From positions 1 to 64,000 of IMG/VR virus record IMGVR_UViG_3300032238_001058: a DNA stretch of 64,000 nucleotides; one strand, 5' to 3'. Below are positions 48,988-57,015 of this stretch, one piece after another. Under the pieces are notes generated by a model. That model did not search any database. It had not been told where the DNA came from and worked only from the letters and a program-made list of their open reading frames with translations. The DNA comes from a virus. How positions within the stretch are numbered: position 1 is the stretch's first letter; each line of letters begins with the position of its first letter. The position numbers and the translations under genes are program-made.

Positions 48988-50910
48988 ATGGCGTACGGCA
49001 CCATCAAGGTAGATAACATTACTTTCACCAATGCTGGAAGTGATCAAACTATTACGGTCTCTGGTTTATTTGCATCTACTTCTGGAAACCTGACAGTCAC
49101 TGGTACTGTATCTGGTAATACAATTAAAGGTCAAACAATTTCAGGTGTTACGGTCACTGGCACGACTGCAAACTTTACCAGTGGCAACTTTACCAATATC
49201 AGTGGTGGCACCTATACAATTACTTCGGGTGTGTTTGCTGCAGGTAGTGCAGCAGCTCCATCAATTAGTTTTGCGTCTTATCCTAATACGGGGTTGTATC
49301 GCCCTGGTGCAGATCAAATCGCCATTGCAACTAGTGGCACTGGGCGTTTATTTGTTGATGCAAATGGAAACATTGCGATAGGCACTTCTGCCACATCTAA
49401 TTTTGGTTCAACGGCTAGAAGTTTTGATATTAACTCAGCCGGCGGTGTAGCCAATTTATATGTAAAAACAGGCACGGTTGGTGGCGGCCTAATGGCTGAT
49501 GCCGGCAACGGTTACATACAAGTTTGGACAGCAACAAGTCATCCAATTGCATTTAACATTGCTTTTTCGGAAAAGATGAGGCTTGATACCTCAGGCCGCC
49601 TAGGTCTGGGGGCTACTACAGCTCCAGGAAGTATTGATGCCAAAATGTGGATTGATCAATCTTCGACCAGTGATTACGGTTTAGAGATTAACTCAAGTGG
49701 TGGCGTAAAAAGACCGGGTCTTTGGTTCAGAGATGCCTCAGGTGCGCTTGCAGGCCGAATTGTCGGACAAGCGGGTCTAGAACTTGCAACCACTGCCAGC
49801 GCCACTCCTGCAGTAACTATTGACGCATCACAGCGAGTAGGGATTGGGACCAGTAGTCCTGGCAAAACACTTGATGTAAGTGGCGATGCGCGTTTTTATA
49901 GTGATTCAAGTAACGTAGACGTTTCAATTAATCGCCAAGGTAATGGTATATATAATCCAGCTCTGACAATATGGTCTGCATATAGTTTAACCGTTCCTAG
50001 CTTTAGGTTTACTATAGACACCAACGGCACTGCCATTCAGTATCTCAATAAACTGCGGTTTATGGATACTTATGCCAGTAACACAGAACGCGCCCGCATC
50101 GACGGCTCCGGCAGGTTGTTGGTGGGGACTTCTACCAGCCGTAATGCTCGAATTGCCTATGGACCTAGCGGTGGATCACTATCTAGCGACCCTTTCCCCA
50201 TTCAAAATGAATCAGGCAGTGTTGCTGGAGCCTCGTTTATTACTAATCGCAACGCCGATCCAAGTGGTTCTTATGTGGTGCTTGGGAGGTCCAGGGGGCC
50301 AAGTCCAGGTGGTACAGACATTGTCAACGCTGGCGATAACTTGGGTTCTATTTCATTTAACGGTGCTGATGGTACTAATTTAGAAATCGCCGCTACTATT
50401 CGATGCGATGTAGATGGTACCCCTGGCACTGGGGATATGCCGGGCCGCCTCGTTTTTTCCACAACGAGCGATGGTGCGAGCAGCCCAACGGAACGGATGA
50501 GGATCGACAGCTCAGGCAAGTTGTTGGTTGGTACTTCTACAAGCACTATGTCAGGTGCTACTGTTCAGCAAAATGGACTTCATGGTGTTGTTACCAATAC
50601 AGCACTCCTTGCATTGAATGGTACTTTAGATATTACTATTGCTAGTGGTGGCGTCTCTTTTACAGGATTTTTAATTGTTGAAAACACCTATGCACCCTCT
50701 GCAAGTACAAGAACACAAACCTTGTATGCAGTTATGGGCAGGGGAACTACTGCAACATTCACTTCTTTAGCAACTACCAATGGAAGCGTTTCTGCCGCTC
50801 CGTTTACTTTGACTGTTCCTAGTGCTGGCGTAATTCGTTTTACAAACACTACAACAGGAGGAGGTAGTTCTAATTGTAATTTAGTTTGGATGGGTCCTGC
50901 GGGCTACTAA
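48988..50910 (+). CDS. Second tail fibre/receptor-binding protein
   Basis: 640 aa. The N-terminus repeats the shaft style of the previous fibre (TVSGNLTVTG-like). The main part has four or more copies of a (I/L)D.SGRL.(V/I)GTS motif common in phage fibres, and the last ~110 residues form a beta-rich Thr/Ser tip likely to bind the receptor. TAAAAT at 48965. Confidence 0.8.
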   Translation: MAYGTIKVDNITFTNAGSDQTITVSGLFASTSGNLTVTGTVSGNTIKGQTISGVTVTGTTANFTSGNFTNISGGTYTITSGVFAAGSAAAPSISFASYPNTGLYRPGADQIAIATSGTGRLFVDANGNIAIGTSATSNFGSTARSFDINSAGGVANLYVKTGTVGGGLMADAGNGYIQVWTATSHPIAFNIAFSEKMRLDTSGRLGLGATTAPGSIDAKMWIDQSSTSDYGLEINSSGGVKRPGLWFRDASGALAGRIVGQAGLELATTASATPAVTIDASQRVGIGTSSPGKTLDVSGDARFYSDSSNVDVSINRQGNGIYNPALTIWSAYSLTVPSFRFTIDTNGTAIQYLNKLRFMDTYASNTERARIDGSGRLLVGTSTSRNARIAYGPSGGSLSSDPFPIQNESGSVAGASFITNRNADPSGSYVVLGRSRGPSPGGTDIVNAGDNLGSISFNGADGTNLEIAATIRCDVDGTPGTGDMPGRLVFSTTSDGASSPTERMRIDSSGKLLVGTSTSTMSGATVQQNGLHGVVTNTALLALNGTLDITIASGGVSFTGFLIVENTYAPSASTRTQTLYAVMGRGTTATFTSLATTNGSVSAAPFTLTVPSAGVIRFTNTTTGGGSSNCNLVWMGPAGY

Positions 50911-51011
50911 TTCTACTGATACCAGGGGGCAACCGGCCTACTCAACAGGTTGCACTCGGTTTATTAGCACAACATATGTTTCCCTGGTAAAATAAAAGAA
51001 AACAATGCGTT

Positions 51012-51335
51012 ATGGCTAACACTGTTTGGGATATTTCCAACATGGAGCGTCATCTTCCTGATGGCGAAACTTGTCCTGATGGCGCTGTCTACACTGTGCA
51101 CTGGACTGCTTCCCTGGAAGAAGACGGTGAAACTGTAGGTGCATATGGTAGCGTCGGTCTTGGTGCTCCTGACCCCACTTCCTTTGTTCCTTTCGATCAA
51201 CTGACCAAAGAAGAAGTTATTGGTTGGGTACTCTCCACCCTTGGCGTGGATCAAGTTGTTTCCATTGAGGAATCACTGTATAACCAAATCCAGCAGAAAG
51301 CTAACCCCACTTCGGCTGCTGGTGTTCCTTGGTGA
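51012..51335 (+). CDS. Conserved phage hypothetical (YGSVGLG family)
   Basis: 107 aa; YTVHWTASLEEDGETVGAYG, EEVIGWVLSTLG and the GVPW end mark a small phage family seen near tail genes. TAAAAT at 50988. A GCAACC/GGTTGC hairpin (50929-50953) lies in the gap before it. Confidence 0.75.
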   Translation: MANTVWDISNMERHLPDGETCPDGAVYTVHWTASLEEDGETVGAYGSVGLGAPDPTSFVPFDQLTKEEVIGWVLSTLGVDQVVSIEESLYNQIQQKANPTSAAGVPW

Positions 51336-51370
51336 TTAGTTGCTATACTTTTTAAAGTCACTTGTTTAAC

Positions 51371-51547
51371 ATGACCTGCAAGAAGTCTGAACTTGTCTCG
51401 GCAATTAATTCCTTTGGTTCTGCCCGTGCTACCGGCGACGGTAACCTTATTGCTTTTGCTGGTAACCTCATTGGTCAACTCCTGGAAACCATTGAGTTTG
51501 CACCGGAAGAACCGACTGAAACTACCGAGACTGAAGTCGTTGAGTGA
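51371..51547 (+). CDS. Small acidic hypothetical protein
   Basis: 58 aa from ATG 51371; helical with an acidic PEEPTETTETEVVE end. TATACT at 51344. Unknown. Confidence 0.6.
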   Translation: MTCKKSELVSAINSFGSARATGDGNLIAFAGNLIGQLLETIEFAPEEPTETTETEVVE

Positions 51548-51559
51548 TTTGGTACACTT

Positions 51560-51587
51560 GACTTAGAGTTAAGAAAACCTCTAGGTC
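51560..51587 (+). promoter_or_regulatory. Hairpin one base before the wall-hydrolase start
   Basis: GACTTAGAG / CTCTAGGTC, 9 bp with one G-U, 10-nt loop; ATG at 51589. Confidence 0.55.
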
Positions 51588-51588
51588 G

Positions 51589-52701
51589 ATGTCCATAAAA
51601 CTTGTTGACGCAGCGCGGTACTTCAAAGAAGAACCACATCAAATTGAAGCGTGGGAATGGCTCCAGACTCAGGTTCCTCCTGAGACTCTGGAGTCTTTTG
51701 CTGTCAAGTATCGCACAACATCAAAACAAGAAAGCCTCTACACAAATACTTGGGATGGTGTAGTAGCAATAGCCAAGAATGCGGGTGCAAAATATCCAGA
51801 GTGTGTTGCTGCTCAATGGGCACTTGAATCAAATTGGGGGAAAGACACTTCAGGAACTCATAACTATTACGGCCTCAAAGGAGCAGGTTCTGCGGTTGAT
51901 ACCAAGGAGTTTGTCAATGGTCAATGGGTAACAATTAAAGCAGGTTTTATTGATTTTCCAGATCTTGGCACTTGTACTTACTACCTTGTTAATCGTTGGT
52001 ACAAGGACTTTGGTGGATATAAGGGTGTGAACAGGGCAACGAGTAGGAATGAATGCGCAAAACTATTGGTTGATGAAGGGTACGCAACTGACCCAAGCTA
52101 TAGTACCAAGTTAATTCAAATCATGGATAAACAACTTGGTACTCCAGGCATCAATGTCAAGGATGCAACCACAACCAAAATTTTGTCCGTTCCATACTTC
52201 TATCAACTTGATAACGTCTCTGGTAAAGGATATCGCGAATGTTTTTCGTCGTCTTGTGCCATGCTTGCTGCTTATTATGGCAAGGTCAAGACTGATGATG
52301 AGTATTGTAAAATCCGTGCTAAATACGGAGATACAACTGATAAAGATGCACAGCTCGCTGCTCTACGCTCCCTGGGACTAGAGCCAACATTCATTACCAA
52401 CTGCAATGCAGCTAGGTTGGAAAATGAGTTACGCAATGACCGACCGGCAGCCGTTGGTTGGTTACATAAAGGCGGTGTCACTGTTCCTACAGGTGGTGGC
52501 CACTGGACTTGTTGCATTGGTTTTACGCCAACTGCATTTGTTCACAACGATCCGAATGGAGAAGCAGACATGTTGTATGGCGGATACACCAGCAATTCTG
52601 CCGCGAGTGGTAAAGGTGTTAAGTACAGTAGGAAAAATTGGTTACGTCGTTGGGAATGCGACGGTCCTAATTCAGGTTGGGCAATCTTTATCTCAAAGTG
52701 A
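51589..52701 (+). CDS. Two-domain wall hydrolase: glucosaminidase + C39-like peptidase
   Basis: 370 aa. Residues ~60-185 (AAQWALESNWGKDTSG, YYGLKGAG, VNRWYKDFGGYKGV) are a GH73-type glucosaminidase with the catalytic Glu in LESNWG. Residues ~198-370 (SVPYFYQLDN, ECFSSSCAML, GGHWTCC, HNDPNGE) are a papain-like C39-type fold with Cys, His and Asp in order. It would cut both glycan and peptide. GTGA overlap with the next gene. Confidence 0.8.
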   Translation: MSIKLVDAARYFKEEPHQIEAWEWLQTQVPPETLESFAVKYRTTSKQESLYTNTWDGVVAIAKNAGAKYPECVAAQWALESNWGKDTSGTHNYYGLKGAGSAVDTKEFVNGQWVTIKAGFIDFPDLGTCTYYLVNRWYKDFGGYKGVNRATSRNECAKLLVDEGYATDPSYSTKLIQIMDKQLGTPGINVKDATTTKILSVPYFYQLDNVSGKGYRECFSSSCAMLAAYYGKVKTDDEYCKIRAKYGDTTDKDAQLAALRSLGLEPTFITNCNAARLENELRNDRPAAVGWLHKGGVTVPTGGGHWTCCIGFTPTAFVHNDPNGEADMLYGGYTSNSAASGKGVKYSRKNWLRRWECDGPNSGWAIFISK

Positions 52702-52859
52702 AACGTAACAAAGATTTAAAGCTTCGCATCAATATGTGCTGGGAAGTTGGCGACGAAAAAAAATGCGCAACCCTCAGTAAAGAAGAGGCTTACGCAACAA
52801 GGAAATGGGTTGAAGATAATGATGGCGTTATATTTTGGACTCAGGTATTACCTGATTGA
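52698..52859 (+). CDS. 53-aa hypothetical protein
   Basis: GTG 52698, VKRNKDLKLRIN then MCWEVGDEKKCATLS; compact, two Cys. Co-translated with the wall hydrolase. Converges on the next gene with no gap. Confidence 0.6.
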   Translation: MKRNKDLKLRINMCWEVGDEKKCATLSKEEAYATRKWVEDNDGVIFWTQVLPD

Positions 52860-53024
52860 TCAGCGTTGTTTAGCGCGACCAATCACAAGACCGCCAATCT
52901 CAATTAATTTGTACAGCTTGCGCAAGAACTGGTCATCACGCGGGTTGGGAGTCAAAGCGCAAATTGCAGAACATGCTGCGTGAATGGCAAGAGCCACTTC
53001 AAAGTACTGGTTAATGTGGGCCAT
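52860..53024 (-). CDS. 54-aa conserved cyanophage protein
   Basis: MAHINQYFEVALAIHAACSA then LTPNPRDDQFLRKLYKLIE; helical, weakly hydrophobic. I recognise the type from cyanophages (position near structural genes); role unknown. Confidence 0.65.
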   Translation of the reverse strand: MAHINQYFEVALAIHAACSAICALTPNPRDDQFLRKLYKLIEIGGLVIGRAKQR

Positions 53025-53053
53025 GGGTGTGTACCGTTTCTTTTATTGTAGGG

Positions 53054-53188
53054 TCATACTTCATACATGCGACACTCCAAAGCTCCTGGATTTTCGTCGC
53101 AGTATTTTTGCCAGGCCAATGTTGGTGAGTGTTTTGTTTTTGGGCTTGGTTTTGATTTTTTTAACAGCCTAAGAAGTTGTTTGATCAT
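53054..53188 (-). CDS. 44-aa conserved cyanophage protein
   Basis: Basic N-terminus (MIKQLLRLLKKSKPSPKTK), then WQKYCDENPGALECRMYEV, a short cyanophage family with a conserved YC..NP...ECR end. ATGA overlap with the structural gene upstream. Confidence 0.65.
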   Translation of the reverse strand: MIKQLLRLLKKSKPSPKTKHSPTLAWQKYCDENPGALECRMYEV

Positions 53189-54102
53189 TGTCTGTTGGTT
53201 AAAGGTACAAAAATTTCAGGGAAACGATTGGTGTCTTGATGCTCATTCTGCCATGCAATTTTCCATTCGGATAGCGAGTGATCGTGTACGGTGTTGAAAT
53301 ACGCATCATCGCCGACTTCTACAGTGATTCCATACTGTCCATACGTAGATGGAGGAATAGTACCCCCAACATCCATTACTGATGTAGCAGATATTTCAAC
53401 ACTGCCTGTGTTTTGAATGATAAAAGGAGTTTCAGTAACAATGTATAGATCTGATGGGATAACAACTGTTGTCAATACAGGACTTACAACAGCTTGTGAC
53501 TGTTGTGCACTTTCTTGAATAAAAATACTTCCATCTAAATCTTCCAGTTCAAACAACATTTCTGCATCTGGAAACTCAATAACAACTCCTAGTTCATAGG
53601 CAAGAGGTTCATTGCGTGTGGTAGAAACACAAATTAAATAGCTTCCTGCTTCCAATGGGTAGTACCGTTCGTCCCCACGGTCAAGACGCAAACGATCAAA
53701 AGTATTGTACAAATCAGACTGCGCACTCATCACCGTATTTAAATACGGAATATATAGTTGTCCATCAGCATACGTAGTGATAGAGTCAGCACCAAAAATT
53801 TCTTGACCTTGGATTGGATTTTTGTTTAAGTCATAGGCAGAAATCTGAATGTAATTAGGACGCGGCGGCCCCTTGGCAAGAATCAACCATGCAGGAGACG
53901 CAATGTTTATCTGAAACCAATGATTGTACGTGCCACCACCAAAACCGCCATTTGAATTTTGGTTTGTATCCGCACGCCCAACAACTTTATTTTGCGGTCC
54001 CAGGGTTCCTTTTAAGTATCGAAGTGATGTGGAACTAAACGTACCAAGTACTAAAGGGTTATTAAAAGTTCTTTGTGCTTGCGTAGCTGTACTGCGAGAC
54101 AT
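53185..54102 (-). CDS. Structural protein, probably tail/baseplate
   Basis: 305 aa, beta-rich (ISAYDLNKNPIQGQ, AYELGVVIEFPDAEML), without catalytic motifs; NHWFQINIASPAWLILA suggests a carbohydrate-binding-like sandwich. Conserved type in cyanophages as far as I can tell. Confidence 0.65.
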   Translation of the reverse strand: MSRSTATQAQRTFNNPLVLGTFSSTSLRYLKGTLGPQNKVVGRADTNQNSNGGFGGGTYNHWFQINIASPAWLILAKGPPRPNYIQISAYDLNKNPIQGQEIFGADSITTYADGQLYIPYLNTVMSAQSDLYNTFDRLRLDRGDERYYPLEAGSYLICVSTTRNEPLAYELGVVIEFPDAEMLFELEDLDGSIFIQESAQQSQAVVSPVLTTVVIPSDLYIVTETPFIIQNTGSVEISATSVMDVGGTIPPSTYGQYGITVEVGDDAYFNTVHDHSLSEWKIAWQNEHQDTNRFPEIFVPLTNRQ

Positions 54103-54126
54103 TATTGGATTTGTATTTATTGTATT

Positions 54127-54804
54127 TCAATCATAATCGGGGGTGTTTTTATGAGCCAATGGATGTTGAATAGTCTGTTTGTATTCACGTTTTGTCAGTA
54201 TTTCTGGCACACCACGACGACATGCTTCGCTATAAAGCATTAGTTTTTCATACTCAAACTCAGGGAAGAACGGATGAATATTAGCTGGTGGAAAAATTCT
54301 GTTCCAACTTGTAATCAAATGTAAAGGATTAAGGCAGTTTTTGTTATTGCAAGTGCGTGTCACTCGCATAGAACCAACGTCACCCCATGCACATTGATAG
54401 ATTAATTTATGGGCTGTTTGATTGTTGTTTGTTTTGTTGTTCGCCAGGTTTCTATAGGAAGGTAATCCGTAACGAGAACGCGCAACTCCTGGTGCCTCCC
54501 AACAATCTTCCGCATGTCCTACTGGGATCTGCTTCCAAATTCGGGCATATTGGTGTTTGCAATCGTTACTTAAATAATTAACGTCAAATCCACAGATATT
54601 GCTACGGATTTTTTGTGCACAGTGATAGCACCAATGCTTAGTTTTTTCTCTGATGGAATGATTGTGAAGACATGGATACCCTTTGTAGTAACCGTGGGAA
54701 TCAAGTTCTTCTTTTGACAACTTATCAATCTCAGGAATTGGTGGGTAATCAGAAGGCGCTAAGACTGCTTGTCGTAGTGGACGGTTGTCTAGTGTGTTTG
54801 CCAT
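54127..54804 (-). CDS. HNH/zinc-binding protein
   Basis: 225 aa. Two Cys/His clusters: CLHNHSIREKTKHWCYHC (residues ~45-63) and TCNNKNCLNPLHL, the latter as in HNH or His-Cys homing nucleases. Separated by 3 nt from another HNH gene. Confidence 0.65.
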   Translation of the reverse strand: MANTLDNRPLRQAVLAPSDYPPIPEIDKLSKEELDSHGYYKGYPCLHNHSIREKTKHWCYHCAQKIRSNICGFDVNYLSNDCKHQYARIWKQIPVGHAEDCWEAPGVARSRYGLPSYRNLANNKTNNNQTAHKLIYQCAWGDVGSMRVTRTCNNKNCLNPLHLITSWNRIFPPANIHPFFPEFEYEKLMLYSEACRRGVPEILTKREYKQTIQHPLAHKNTPDYD

Positions 54805-54807
54805 GAT

Positions 54808-55215
54808 TCACACCTCCTGCAATTTATTGTTCATTGCAATGACCTCTGCATCGGTCAAACCGACTTTGATTGCAGCTCGACAGTAAGAACGTTTGACGGA
54901 ATTACGTGCCTTTCTCTGGCGCAATACCAACTCTTTTCTGTTGTCTTTCTCCAAGTTGTCTTCACCATGTACTACGTCTGCTGCCCCAGGGTCCTCGCCA
55001 GTGCGTAGGTAGTACACGATTCGGTGTGCCACGTAAGGAGTGCCGCAGAGCCAAACCTTGTACACCCCATGGACTCGGTCCAACCTGCCAGCCATCTCTC
55101 CTGCCTTGTGGCGTTGAAAAGACATCGTCCATACCAGGGCACTGGGGAACTCATCCGAAAGTGCCAAGCGTTCTTGGATGTACCAGAGGGGCATCTGGTC
55201 GGTGTAGGTGCGCAT
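54808..55215 (-). CDS. HNH endonuclease-like protein
   Basis: 135 aa. VYKVWLCGTPYVAHRIVYYL, LRTGEDPGAADVVHGEDN and DNRKEL follow the phage HNH pattern (HR, H, N). Start follows the iteron-rich region directly. Confidence 0.75.
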   Translation of the reverse strand: MRTYTDQMPLWYIQERLALSDEFPSALVWTMSFQRHKAGEMAGRLDRVHGVYKVWLCGTPYVAHRIVYYLRTGEDPGAADVVHGEDNLEKDNRKELVLRQRKARNSVKRSYCRAAIKVGLTDAEVIAMNNKLQEV

Positions 55216-55240
55216 TGAAGTGAGCTGAGCGGCTTACGAC

Positions 55241-55623
55241 ATACCAAGTATAGCGGCAAACGTCAGTGAAAGTACGGTATAGCGGGTAAATTCTCGATTT
55301 ATTTCCCGCTATACGCTTAATTGAACTTATCCTAGAGAAAAACGAACTTATGGAAAAGTTAGGTTTTCTGGAAAAGTTATGTATGTATAGCGGGAAAGTT
55401 CTGACTTTTACTTGTAGTACATTTGTTTCCCCCGGACCCCCGGTGTTCTCACCACCGTCTCATCTTAAGACTGAAACCCCCAGAACTTTCCACCTATACA
55501 TGGCCAACCTGGTGACCAAACCTAACTTTTCCATAAGTTCGTTTTTCCTAATAACAAGATGAATTAAGCGTATAGCAGGAAATAACAGGGGGTGTTTTCC
55601 AGCTATACCGTGTTTTTGCCCAC
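55241..55623. repeat. Gene-free long inverted repeat with iteron-like motifs
   Basis: Arms at about 55273-55402 and 55482-55611 are imperfect inverted copies, including a stretch of ~30 identical bases (around 55339-55367 and 55519-55547). The motif GTATAGC(G/A/T)GG, in either orientation, occurs about seven times (near 55250, 55278, 55305, 55385, 55492, 55569, 55602). No ORF. Candidate replication origin or complex operator; a transcript would fold into a long hairpin. Confidence 0.75.
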
Positions 55624-55650
55624 AAAAAAGCCCCCACTTACTGTGGAGGC
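55624..55650 (-). terminator. Rho-independent terminator
   Basis: 8-bp stem (55630-55637 with 55643-55650, one G-U), 5-nt loop and six T; ends the glycosyltransferase transcript. Confidence 0.85.
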
Positions 55651-55672
55651 CCTGGCACCAGTACCTCTGTAC

Positions 55673-56944
55673 TTACGCAGCACTTCCCCCAACGATGCGT
55701 TTGTTTTGTTTATTGCGTGCCTTCTTTGGTTTTGGTGTCTCAACCGAGACTGCCTTATTCCCTTGGCTCAGCACGTCCTCAAAGATGCCGCCAAACTGAG
55801 ACGCAACTGTGTCCCATGAGAACTGTGGGTCTGTAGCACGTTCTTTACATTTGCTGCCAACATGGTTGTGATAGACCTTGTCTTCGTACAGCTCATTCAA
55901 CAGTTCAGTAAGGTGCTCTGAGGATGGGCATGGCATTTCCCTTCCGTAGTTGGTATCCACATCAACGTGGTCACAACGAATCAACGATCCATACCCTTCA
56001 AAAATCTCTTTACACGACGTATGGTCTGGCACCACTTGTGGCACACCACATGCAGCGTGTTCAAAGTTGACTAGACCCCAGCCCTCACCTTTACAGGTAT
56101 TGACGCCAACGTCAACAGCGTTGTAGATCGTATTGAGCATCTCAACTGAGACGTTTGGAGGTCCTTCCGTTTGCGTGGTCATGATGATGCGGTTGTTAGG
56201 GTTGAGGCCAACACGTTGCATCTCACGTCCAAAGATCTGCATTACTTCCCAACCCTGGTCTTTGAGGCCCATGTGCAGGTACAGTTTTGCTTCTGGTTTA
56301 TCTATGGCAAACTTTGCAAATCCCTGGATAGTAATGTCAATTCGTTTACGGAATTGATTCCTATTTCCGTTAAACACAATAAAATCATCAGGCGACAGCC
56401 CAAGAGCTTTACGACACTCAACTTTGTCTTTGGGATAGAACTGCCCTGGTGTTACACCATGAGGAATTACAGTAATTGGCTTAGTAATACCTCCTTTAAT
56501 AAATTCGTATGCGCCAAATTCTGTGTAAGAAATTACAGCATCCCAATCATTAGCTGTATCTGCTAAACACCCTGTCCAACCATACGAATCCATTGGCGCA
56601 TATCCAACAAATTTAAAGCTGCCAGCCTGATGCAGATCTTTAATTTGGCTGTACTGCTCATTAATGATCCACATATCGTTAATTGTGAATACAATGTCAG
56701 GCCGTTCACGCTCAACAATTTCACGAATCCGTTGCTCACCAAACGGCGCAGTTTGAAAACGATTCGACGAAGGATACATTTTGTATTCCTTTTGTTGCTC
56801 ACAGGGATCTCCCCACCAGTTGTGACCTAACACAACAATGTCAAAGGTATCTTTTAAATGTTTCAACACGTTTTCCGTGACACGCGCAAAACCTGTCATG
56901 GCAACAATGTCACCACACCACAGTAATTTAGGTTTGTTTTCCAA
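55673..56944 (-). CDS. GT-B glycosyltransferase (GT4-like)
   Basis: 423 aa. N-terminal Rossmann-like half (LLWCGDIVAMTGFARVTENV), C-terminal donor-binding half with NGNRNQFRKR and CKGEGWGLVNFEHAACG (the E-x7-E pattern). Transfers a sugar from a nucleotide donor; target could be virion protein, DNA or host surface. Ends with a basic tail. Confidence 0.85.
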   Translation of the reverse strand: MENKPKLLWCGDIVAMTGFARVTENVLKHLKDTFDIVVLGHNWWGDPCEQQKEYKMYPSSNRFQTAPFGEQRIREIVERERPDIVFTINDMWIINEQYSQIKDLHQAGSFKFVGYAPMDSYGWTGCLADTANDWDAVISYTEFGAYEFIKGGITKPITVIPHGVTPGQFYPKDKVECRKALGLSPDDFIVFNGNRNQFRKRIDITIQGFAKFAIDKPEAKLYLHMGLKDQGWEVMQIFGREMQRVGLNPNNRIIMTTQTEGPPNVSVEMLNTIYNAVDVGVNTCKGEGWGLVNFEHAACGVPQVVPDHTSCKEIFEGYGSLIRCDHVDVDTNYGREMPCPSSEHLTELLNELYEDKVYHNHVGSKCKERATDPQFSWDTVASQFGGIFEDVLSQGNKAVSVETPKPKKARNKQNKRIVGGSAA

Positions 56945-57015
56945 GGTAGTTAGTAATGCCTTGGCTCACTATACCAAAAAATTAAAGGAACGTAGACTAG
57001 AAAAAAAGATTGATC

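Noticed and set aside
47323-50910. Fibre repeats as CRISPR or non-coding tandem repeats
   Set aside because: Repeats stay in frame, encode a regular peptide and have no constant spacers.
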